Shown here: positions 49,811 through 57,506 of the stretch, piece after piece
How positions within the stretch are numbered: position 1 is the stretch's first letter
Layout: every line of letters starts with the position of its first letter
Source: Prevotella melaninogenica ATCC 25845
GTDB taxonomy: Bacteria > Bacteroidota > Bacteroidia > Bacteroidales > Bacteroidaceae
Assembly: GCF_000144405.1 (NCBI RefSeq)
Contig: NC_014370.1
Location: forward strand, 1,555,501-1,619,500
Direction of reading: 5' to 3'
DNA length: 64,000 nucleotides
The notes under the pieces: generated by a model
What the model was told of the DNA's origin: nothing
The model's database searches: none
The model's input: the letters and a program-made list of their open reading frames with translations, nothing else
Program-made: the position numbers and the translations under genes

Positions 49811-52276
49811 ATGAAGAAATATTTACTAATCTTGACCGCCATATTATGCTCTCTTGTATCCATGGCACAAAACACCGACGCAATGCTCTTCGGTGATGTG
49901 AAGGCAAAAGAAGGTGGAAAGCACCTTTCTCATGCCGTAATCCAAGTAAAAGGTACGAACCTTAAAACTCAATGCGATGCTTCGGGTCACTTTAAATTAA
50001 GTAATCTTCCTGTAGGAAGGCAAGTTATCATAGCTACACTCGCTGGTTATCAGCAGCAGGAAAAAGAGGTAGACATGGTTAATAATAAAGGTTCTGAAGT
50101 CTACTTTGAACTGGAAAAAGACCCATTAGAGTTAAGCCAGGTCGTTGTAACTGGTACTCGTACCAGCCACTTTGTAAAGGATGTTCCTATCCGTACAGAG
50201 GTTCTGACATCACAGGCTATCACTAAGAAGAATGCCCAGAACTTATACGAAGCACTTGAAGGTGTACCAGGCATCCGCGTAGAACAGCAGTGCCAGTTCT
50301 GTAATTTCTCTGAGGTTCGTATGCAAGGATTGGGTGCTGAGCACACACAGGTACTCATCGATGGTGAGCCAATCTACTCTGGTCTTGCTGGTGTTTACGG
50401 TTTGCAGCAGATTGGAACCAATGACATCGACCGCCTTGAGGTAGTTAAGGGTGCCGGTTCAGCCCTCTATGGAAGTAGTGCCGTTGCTGGTGCTATCAAC
50501 ATTATATCAAAGGAACCAACCTTTGAGCCATCTGTTAATGGTGATATTCAGTTCGGAAACTTTGGCTTCAAGAGCTATAAGGCTTCTGGATCTATGCGTT
50601 ATAACAACATCGGTCTGAGTGTATTCGCACAGCGTACACAGATGGATGCTATCGACCGCACACAGAATGGTCTTACACGTAAGGAAGTAAAGAACAAGGA
50701 TGGTATCTCTGATCGCGTAGATGAGACGATGAATAACCTTGGTTTCAGCCTTTACTTCTATCAGCCTTTTGCTAAGAACGATAAGCTCGTACTGCGTGGT
50801 AAGGCGATTGATGAGCACCGTTTCGGTGGTGTCATGACGAATGATCAATATATGAACCCATACACTGATGGTACAGAAGACATCCGTACCAACCGTCTTT
50901 CAGCTGACCTTGCTTACACCTTGCCTATCGGTAAGCACTCAGAATTGAACCTCACAACAGCGTATGTATATCATAAGCGTCAGGCAACAAACGATACCTT
51001 CCTTCATGACTACATGGATTCTCACAAGGATCCAGCACATCCTGACGAGGATGGTGCGGAACCTGACGTTTCTATGATGCGTCCATACATTGCTAAGGAG
51101 AATACGGTGACACCATCGCTCACCTTCACTTCTATCCTTGGCAACCATACATTGCTTGGTGGTGTACAGGGTTATTTCACTCGTTTGCGTGAGACTGGAC
51201 TCTATGTCATCTCTGCTGAGGACGAGAAGACAAGTCCATACTATGGCGTTCCTTACACTTCTATTGGCAAGAAGCATGCTAACGAGGTTGGCTTCTTCGT
51301 ACAGGATGAGTGGAACGTGACACCAAAGTTGACCGTTGTACCAGGTATCCGTGTCGACTCTCATAGCTCTGGTGAGGAGTATGCTACCAGCGTAAAGGTT
51401 TCTGATAGTGCCTTCCCAACTACTAAGTTTAGTAAGACAACCGTCAATCCTCGTATTGCTATCAAATATGAACTGACTCCTTCACTCGTTCTTCGTGCTA
51501 ATGTAGGTACAGGTTTCCGTGCTCCTTACGGATTCTCTGAGGACCTCCACCTCTGTAGTGGTTCGCCACGTGTATGGAAATCATCTAACCTCAAGGGTGA
51601 GCGTGCTATTAGCTACAACCTCTCAGCAGACTATTATGCTAAGAAGTATCAGTTCAGCATCAACATCTTCCGCACCAACTTGAAGGATAAGATTCAGTTC
51701 TCTCCTGCAGACGATGAGGTTAAAAAGTTCGGTTATTCTTACCAGTGGGAGAATGTTGACGATGCCTATGTACAAGGTGTAGAATTAGGTGCAAAGGCAA
51801 ACCTCTTCCGCAACTTCAATGCTGGTATTAACTGGACCTTCAATCAAGGTAAGTTTAAGCACGAGCGTGCAGACTGGTCAGACCCTAACGATGAGACTGT
51901 AAAAGAGTTCCCACAGCGTCTGCAGTATGCTAAAGACAGTCGCAACATCTCTCGTTTCCCAGCAATGACTGGCGATATCGACCTCGATTATACCCCTGGC
52001 ACTTGGACTTTCTCTCTCACAAGCTCATTACAGGGAAGAATGTTCATCGACTACAACTCTGAGGACGATGGTGCAACATCAAAAATTAAGAAGACAAACA
52101 CCTTCATGATCTTCAACTGCCGTGCTGCAAAACGTTTCGGTACATGTACGGTTTATGCAGGTGCTAAGAACATCTTCAGCTATATTCAGGACGAGAAACA
52201 CACAGACGACGCAGCCTTCATGTATGCTCCAGTATACGGCGCAACATGGTATGTCGGTCTCAGCGTTAAACTATAA
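49811..52276 (+). CDS. TonB-dependent outer-membrane receptor with carboxypeptidase-like N-terminal domain
   Basis: An 821-residue outer-membrane transporter: signal peptide (to about 20, SMAQ), a CarboxypepD_reg-like domain (about 25-105), a plug (about 110-235: VVVTGTRTSHFVKDVPIRT, EALEGVPGIRVEQ, VLIDGEPIYSG, GSALYGSSAVAGAINI) and a 22-strand barrel ending in VGLSVKL. An unusual CQFC pair (EQQCQFCNFSEVR, about 157-160) lies in the plug, recalled from other Bacteroidota receptors; it could bind metal or haem or form a disulphide. Substrate is unknown. It is divergent from the ThiD-AraC gene, which makes a vitamin-type substrate possible but unproven. No SusD partner. Confidence 0.9.
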   Translation: MKKYLLILTAILCSLVSMAQNTDAMLFGDVKAKEGGKHLSHAVIQVKGTNLKTQCDASGHFKLSNLPVGRQVIIATLAGYQQQEKEVDMVNNKGSEVYFELEKDPLELSQVVVTGTRTSHFVKDVPIRTEVLTSQAITKKNAQNLYEALEGVPGIRVEQQCQFCNFSEVRMQGLGAEHTQVLIDGEPIYSGLAGVYGLQQIGTNDIDRLEVVKGAGSALYGSSAVAGAINIISKEPTFEPSVNGDIQFGNFGFKSYKASGSMRYNNIGLSVFAQRTQMDAIDRTQNGLTRKEVKNKDGISDRVDETMNNLGFSLYFYQPFAKNDKLVLRGKAIDEHRFGGVMTNDQYMNPYTDGTEDIRTNRLSADLAYTLPIGKHSELNLTTAYVYHKRQATNDTFLHDYMDSHKDPAHPDEDGAEPDVSMMRPYIAKENTVTPSLTFTSILGNHTLLGGVQGYFTRLRETGLYVISAEDEKTSPYYGVPYTSIGKKHANEVGFFVQDEWNVTPKLTVVPGIRVDSHSSGEEYATSVKVSDSAFPTTKFSKTTVNPRIAIKYELTPSLVLRANVGTGFRAPYGFSEDLHLCSGSPRVWKSSNLKGERAISYNLSADYYAKKYQFSINIFRTNLKDKIQFSPADDEVKKFGYSYQWENVDDAYVQGVELGAKANLFRNFNAGINWTFNQGKFKHERADWSDPNDETVKEFPQRLQYAKDSRNISRFPAMTGDIDLDYTPGTWTFSLTSSLQGRMFIDYNSEDDGATSKIKKTNTFMIFNCRAAKRFGTCTVYAGAKNIFSYIQDEKHTDDAAFMYAPVYGATWYVGLSVKL

Positions 52277-52311
52277 GATACTCTCTGAATTATTTTATTG
52301 AAACTTAGGTC

Positions 52312-52352
52312 GCAGCCGCATTGCCCCACTGGTAATGTGGCTGCTTTGTTTT
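52312..52352 (+). terminator. Terminator after the TonB receptor
   Basis: Arms GCAGCCGCATT and AATGTGGCTGC (one G-U type mismatch) followed by TTTGTTTT. Confidence 0.8.
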
Positions 52353-52486
52353 ATACAACCCAAACAAAGCGAATACAAGCAAACCTACTTTAGTACCACG
52401 CCACACACGCTACGAAATATATTTACAACAACAAGGCTATTTTTCACAAATTGCAGGAATAAAAACGACTACTTACGCCCTATTTA

Positions 52487-52624
52487 TAACTAACAAGTAA
52501 TCAAAGACTTATAAAGCCGTAAAGTAAAAGGTGCTTAATTGGACTTCAAAAGGGCGTTAGTAAGACCTCAAAAGGGCATCTTTTGCAAGCCAATTGAGCG
52601 TCTTTTCAAAGCCAAAAGAGCAGC
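52487..52624 (+). repeat. Core repeat, locus 3 (core 52526-52624)
   Basis: TAACTAACAAGTAATCAAAG, then the 100-base core starting AAAAGGTGCTTAATTGGACT. The 40-base lead-in is shared only with locus 4 (61504-61640). Confidence 0.85.
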
Positions 52625-52659
52625 TATTAAAAATCAAGATATGAAAAATTATGACAAAA

Positions 52660-52798
52660 CAATAGGCTATTTGCCCTATTGGGCTTATTGGGCTTATTAG
52701 CCTAATTGGACCAATTAGCCTAATTTGGCTTATTAGGCTAATAGAAATAATTAGGCTTATTAGCCTTATTAGCCCAATAAGCCTAATAAGCCCTATAA
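52660..52798. repeat. TTAGGCTAAT-type stretch, longest copy
   Basis: About 140 bases composed of GGCTTATT, AGCCTAAT and AGGCTAAT words in both orientations; it could fold back on itself. It directly precedes the terminator at 52802. Confidence 0.75.
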
Positions 52799-52801
52799 CA
52801 A

Positions 52802-52837
52802 AATCGGGCCAAACGGTTTCTTCCGTTTGGCCCGATT
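52802..52837 (-). terminator. Strong terminator of the Sus operon
   Basis: Perfect 15-base arms AATCGGGCCAAACGG and CCGTTTGGCCCGATT with a six-base loop, between the GH27 stop and the repeat zone. Confidence 0.85.
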
Positions 52838-52880
52838 GTTTATAATCTTCTACTGATTAAGTAATCAGCAGGTAAGGTTT

Positions 52881-54329
52881 TTATTTTGTCAGCTTGATTA
52901 TCTTACAGCCATGTGCAGGGATGACTGCCTCAATCTTATCGCTTACAGTACCCTCATCAGCATGCTTCCAAAGATCACGTGCAGACCAAGTACCAGTAAT
53001 ACCAACCTTTGTCAAGTCGATAGAACGAGTTGCAGCTGCCTGATCACGATTGAAGAGACCGATAACCCAAGAGCCATCCTTCATCTGACCGTACCATACC
53101 TCACCATCAGTGTTCCAAAGGTTACGCTCCAATGGCTGACCAACAAAACCATCCTTCTGCAAAGCAAGCATCTCGTCGTTCTGGAAGAACTTCAAGTCGT
53201 TGCCAGTTGGCATATCTGTGATAGAGATAGGACCACCTGCCATCAAAGGAAGAGAGATAACAGACATCTTCTCATTATCGTCAGCATAGCTTCCGATACG
53301 AATGAAGTCGCCATCAAGACGAATCTTCTTACGACCAGAAATCTTTGACCAATTGATGAAACCATCAAAGGCATTCTCAGAGTTTGGCCATCCACCACGA
53401 AGGCTACCACGGTTGTTATCAGAGAAACGATACCAAGAACCCTCAAGAGCATCGGCATCAATACGTACCATATTACCTGCATATCTCTCGATGAGAGCAT
53501 TATTACGCAAGTGAGGCATTACAAGTGAAACATATACGCCATACTTCTGCGCATACTTGTTAATCCACTGCATACCCTTTACATAACGCTCACGGCCATA
53601 ACCCTTATCGATAACGTCAGTATAGTTCATACCATCTTCATACCAAGAGAGGAAGTCCATACGTACGAACTTCACGCCTAAATCAGAATAGTGCTTGAAG
53701 AATCCTTCAAAATACTGCTCTGCACCTGGGTGATCTGTTACTACCCAACCAAACTGATCCTTTGAACCAGGATGCTTAATGTCTTTATCTTTTGCTGGAT
53801 CGTAAGCCAGACTGCTCACCTTGATACCATCAGTTCCTGGGATAACGGCATTAGGATTGGTATAATGATACCAGAATGGACTATCGTAAACACCAAGTTT
53901 CAAACCCTTCACCTTCAACTTAGCAACAATAGTTGTCAAAGGAACTTCTGGAGAACTCTCATCTTTTGCAGTACGGCTATAACGTGTCATGTAACCATCG
54001 TCACCACTCATTGAAGCGAAACCATCGGTAACAAGCATGTCATAGCCATGTGACTTAAGATTGGTTGCTACGTAGTCAATAGCCTCATCCCAGTCTTGCT
54101 CTGTGAAGATATTTGGGAATGAGCCAGCCTTCTCCTGTGCACGAAGATGACCATATACACTCCAGTAAAGTGGCGCATAGTCCATACCTTCAGCCTCTGC
54201 AACAGGTGTAAGACCTACTGTTGGGTCAGTCTTATCAACGCTCAGATCGCTGGTTACGTCCCATTCATTGCTGTTACAACTTGTCAGAAGAGCAGCGAAA
54301 GCCAAGCTTGCTAAAAAATATTTCTTCAT
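52881..54329 (-). CDS. GH27-type glycoside hydrolase lipoprotein (alpha-galactosidase-like)
   Basis: A 482-residue lipoprotein (lipobox LLTSC, Cys18). The barrel and C-terminal sheet follow GH27 / clan GH-D: nucleophile in KFVRMDFLSWY (Asp225), acid/base in RLDGDFIRIG (Asp341, aligned to the family's PDMLxxG), the later LPLMAGGPISITDMP and NDEMLALQKDGFVGQP, and the typical WYGQMKDGSWVIGLFNRDQ beta domain. GH27 enzymes cut alpha-galactosides; some act as isomaltodextranases on dextran, so the linkage is not certain. Last gene of the SusC-SusD-SusE locus, probably displayed at the cell surface or in the periplasm. Confidence 0.82.
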   Translation of the reverse strand: MKKYFLASLAFAALLTSCNSNEWDVTSDLSVDKTDPTVGLTPVAEAEGMDYAPLYWSVYGHLRAQEKAGSFPNIFTEQDWDEAIDYVATNLKSHGYDMLVTDGFASMSGDDGYMTRYSRTAKDESSPEVPLTTIVAKLKVKGLKLGVYDSPFWYHYTNPNAVIPGTDGIKVSSLAYDPAKDKDIKHPGSKDQFGWVVTDHPGAEQYFEGFFKHYSDLGVKFVRMDFLSWYEDGMNYTDVIDKGYGRERYVKGMQWINKYAQKYGVYVSLVMPHLRNNALIERYAGNMVRIDADALEGSWYRFSDNNRGSLRGGWPNSENAFDGFINWSKISGRKKIRLDGDFIRIGSYADDNEKMSVISLPLMAGGPISITDMPTGNDLKFFQNDEMLALQKDGFVGQPLERNLWNTDGEVWYGQMKDGSWVIGLFNRDQAAATRSIDLTKVGITGTWSARDLWKHADEGTVSDKIEAVIPAHGCKIIKLTK

Positions 54330-54354
54330 TGTTTTATTCTATCATAAGTAGTTT

Positions 54355-54441
54355 TAACCGGTAGCTGTGTGCCTTTAGCCTAATAAAATCCATGCATTAT
54401 ACTTACAAAACCCATGCATTGGAGCACCAGCTAACCGGTTA
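54355..54441. repeat. Intercistronic inverted repeat between SusE/F and GH27 genes
   Basis: TAACCGGTAGCTGTGTGC (54355-54372) pairs imperfectly with GCACCAGCTAACCGGTTA (54424-54441); inside are two direct ATGCATT words. No T-run, so processing or stability is more likely than full termination. Confidence 0.6.
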
Positions 54442-54460
54442 TTTATGTTTTTAAACTCTG

Positions 54461-55696
54461 TTATGCGCTTATGTATTCAGCCTTGAACTTCTTGTTCTTC
54501 AAGTCAAGTGTCAGCTTATACTTTCCAGCCTTAGTGACCTTCCACTTCTTGTCACCATAAGAACTTTCAGTACCATAGGCAAGTGCATCCTTAGCTACAC
54601 CTGTTTCGTTGATGACTGTGTTCTCTTCTGGAGCAAAGAAATAAGGCTTATCGCTTGAGAAACCAGACTTATCGAGCATAAACTTCATTTCGCCTTCAGC
54701 CAACTGAACTTCAATAGAGAAGACATGATCGCCTGTCTTTGTGATAGAAACACCATTGTCAACAGACCATCCTGCAGGAGTTGCGCTACCAATCATATAT
54801 ACATTCTCAGTATCCCAAGGTGATGGTGCAGCTGGAGCAGGTGCATCAGCGACAAACTTCGTTACCTTGATTTCATGCTTTGTGAGGTCGAATACAATAG
54901 TATAAGTACCAGCTTCTGTTACCTTCCACTTATTGTCATCGCCACCAACAACCATACCCTGCTTTGCAGGACCATCATGGTTGAACTCACAATCAGCTAC
55001 AGGTGCTTGAATCATGTTGTTCCATCCATCTGATTTGTCAAATGACAACTTGAACTCACCTAAGTTTAAATGACCCTCATATGTAAACTGTAAAGGATTA
55101 GAAGAGGTCTTAGCAAACTTAGCTGAACCGTCCTGTACCTTTGCTTTCAAGCCATCAATATCCCAACCGTATGGCGTTGCATTACCGATAAATGACAACC
55201 ACTCAGACTCGATAGGAAGGATTGGACCTGCTGGTTCTTCACCCTCATAAGTAACAGTAAGCTTACGTGTGCGGAGGTCGACAGCGAAGGTATAGATACC
55301 GGTCTTTGTTACCTTCCACTTATTATCAGCACCACCTTTGCGAATATCAATCGCATCGCTGGCAACACCCTTATCATTGATTTCAGTATCAGCGGCAGGT
55401 GCGTAAACGAATGTAGCACCCCAATCACCCTTTGAGAGTGGCAACTTAATCTCGCCAGTCTTTAGTTTACCATGATAAGTAAAGAAATATTTATTCTCTG
55501 TATCACGTGTCATCTCGTATGGATTGTCAATGCTCCACCCAGCAGGGGTAGCATCACCCACCATATAGAGATGGTCGACCTTCAATGGAAGCTCTTCTGT
55601 GATGACCACGATATCCTTATCATCATGACATGATTGGAAGGTTATTGGCGCTAAAAGAGCCAATAGTGCCATACCATATTTAACTATTGATTTCAT
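54461..55696 (-). CDS. SusE/SusF-like surface glycan-binding lipoprotein
   Basis: A 411-residue lipoprotein (signal with FQSC; then HDDKD, an export-type acidic patch). Three tandem starch-binding-like domains are marked by VDHLYMVGDATPAGWSIDN (about 38), EWLSFIGNATPYGWDIDG (about 160) and ENVYMIGSATPAGWSVDN (about 292), each ending in a KWKVTxxGxYxxxxDLxxxxxxV strand pair. Such domains hold glycan at the cell surface near the SusCD complex. The resemblance to SusE/F fits an alpha-glucan or related alpha-linked substrate. Confidence 0.88.
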   Translation of the reverse strand: MKSIVKYGMALLALLAPITFQSCHDDKDIVVITEELPLKVDHLYMVGDATPAGWSIDNPYEMTRDTENKYFFTYHGKLKTGEIKLPLSKGDWGATFVYAPAADTEINDKGVASDAIDIRKGGADNKWKVTKTGIYTFAVDLRTRKLTVTYEGEEPAGPILPIESEWLSFIGNATPYGWDIDGLKAKVQDGSAKFAKTSSNPLQFTYEGHLNLGEFKLSFDKSDGWNNMIQAPVADCEFNHDGPAKQGMVVGGDDNKWKVTEAGTYTIVFDLTKHEIKVTKFVADAPAPAAPSPWDTENVYMIGSATPAGWSVDNGVSITKTGDHVFSIEVQLAEGEMKFMLDKSGFSSDKPYFFAPEENTVINETGVAKDALAYGTESSYGDKKWKVTKAGKYKLTLDLKNKKFKAEYISA

Positions 55697-55726
55697 CTTA
55701 CGAATAGGTTTTAATCATTTAATAAA

Positions 55727-57472
55727 TTAGTTGCCATCATAACCAGGGTTCTGCTTCATGTCCTTATGAGCACCCATGATGTCTGGGTGGAATGGGAAGA
55801 TTTCGATGTGCTTATCGGCATCTGCCTCCTTATCCCACCATGCATCTTCGAACTTACCAAAGCGAATCAAGTCGATACGGCGACGTCCCTCTGCGAAGAA
55901 CTCACGTCCCCACTCTGCCAACATCTCCTTCATATCGAGGGTTGCTGTACCTTCTGGGGCATAGAGAACAGTGCTCCAATCAGAAGAAGGATAGTTACGC
56001 TTGCGTACCATGTTCAAGAGTTTACCTGCTGTAGTAGCATCTCCCTTGCGCAGCTTACACTCTGCAAGGCTATAGATAATCTCTGGGAGACGAACCTCAC
56101 AGTAGTCTGCTTCAAGCTGAAGGTCCTCTTCAGTATCTGGATAGAGAGGATACTTAGCGAACATCCAACCAGAGTTGTCGTCACCATCCTCAAGTCTACT
56201 TTCAGTCTTATTGAGCCACTTACTACCATCAGTAGCACCAAACTTACCAACAGCATCACGTATGTCAAGAACATATCTACCATTGTGATCCTTCAAATAC
56301 TGTGGATGTCCGTCATCATCAATATATTGAATCTTACCGAAGATGAACATACCCTCACGTCGACCATTGTTTAAGTTCTTGTACATCTTTAGTCGAACGT
56401 CTGATGGATACTTCTTGAATTGAGCGATAGGCATACCTAACTCGAAGTTATACTTCTCTCCCTTAGGGTTATAAGATGGTGAAGCAGAGTACTTGAGGTT
56501 GTGTGAACCTTCCTTACACTTCTTATCCTTCAACCAGTCATTAGCCTTAGATGGAGTAGTCCACCAATACACATCACCCTTGTAGTGCCAGTGTGTCTCG
56601 CCCTGAGAGCTTGGGAATGCGAAGATAACCTCATCACACTTGTCATTATCCCAATCGAAAGCAGCGTCCCAACGGTCAGCTACAGCGTATGTACCATACT
56701 TACCATCAAGAATGTCCTGTGCATACTTCTCTGCATCAGCATAGCGGTCTTCACCAACATAAACCTGTGCATTCATATACAAGCGAACCAACAATGCAGC
56801 TGCACCAGCTTGTGTCCACTGACCTTCAATGTTGCCATTACCACCGAGGGAAGCCTTCTTAACCAAATCAGGTAAAGCATCCTTCAATTCTTTCTCTATA
56901 AAGTCGAAGATCTGACGTGGTGGAACCTGGCCTTTAGAGTTCTGTGATAGGTCTTTGAAGCCAACAGAGTAGTAGACATTACGGAACGCATCTAACAGAC
57001 GAAGATAATACCATGCACGGAGAACGTGGTTCTGTGCGCGAAGGTTAGCAAACTCTGCTTCTGAAAAACCAAACTTTGACGCAGAGAGTGTATTAAGGTC
57101 TTCAATAACCTTATTAGCCTGTCCGATACCTTGATAGCAACCATTGAACTCAGACTGAGCCTCACCATTCGTGTTAATCCACTTATGGCGGTGCATACGA
57201 GCCCAACGACCACCATCATCCCACCAGTCTTCACGGGTAGGAGTAATCAATTGGTCGGCTGTTTCTTCATTCAATACATGGCGACTCTGGATACTCCAGA
57301 AGCCATGTTCGAATGGACGAAGTACTGCACGAATAACGTCATCCTTCGTATTATAATAGTTGCTTGATGCCACTTGGTCGTACAGTGTCTCACTAAGATC
57401 AGTACAACTTGAGGCTGTCATAAGAGCCGCAGGCACTGCTAACAATGCTGCGTATTTATATAACTTATTCAT
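55727..57472 (-). CDS. SusD/RagB-like glycan-binding lipoprotein
   Basis: A 581-residue outer-membrane lipoprotein (MTASSC at about residue 23, then TDLSETLYDQ). It has the all-helical SusD fold with TPR-like helices: FNGCYQGIGQANKVIEDL, NLRAQNHVLRAWYYLRLLDAF, GAAALLVRLYMNAQVYVGED and the conserved C-terminal EWGREFFAEGRRRIDLIRFG. SusD caps the SusC transporter and grips oligosaccharide. Directly after the SusC gene in the operon. Confidence 0.93.
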   Translation of the reverse strand: MNKLYKYAALLAVPAALMTASSCTDLSETLYDQVASSNYYNTKDDVIRAVLRPFEHGFWSIQSRHVLNEETADQLITPTREDWWDDGGRWARMHRHKWINTNGEAQSEFNGCYQGIGQANKVIEDLNTLSASKFGFSEAEFANLRAQNHVLRAWYYLRLLDAFRNVYYSVGFKDLSQNSKGQVPPRQIFDFIEKELKDALPDLVKKASLGGNGNIEGQWTQAGAAALLVRLYMNAQVYVGEDRYADAEKYAQDILDGKYGTYAVADRWDAAFDWDNDKCDEVIFAFPSSQGETHWHYKGDVYWWTTPSKANDWLKDKKCKEGSHNLKYSASPSYNPKGEKYNFELGMPIAQFKKYPSDVRLKMYKNLNNGRREGMFIFGKIQYIDDDGHPQYLKDHNGRYVLDIRDAVGKFGATDGSKWLNKTESRLEDGDDNSGWMFAKYPLYPDTEEDLQLEADYCEVRLPEIIYSLAECKLRKGDATTAGKLLNMVRKRNYPSSDWSTVLYAPEGTATLDMKEMLAEWGREFFAEGRRRIDLIRFGKFEDAWWDKEADADKHIEIFPFHPDIMGAHKDMKQNPGYDGN

Positions 57473-57506
57473 TGCTTTTCATTATCTAAATGATTGAACG
57501 ATTGTT

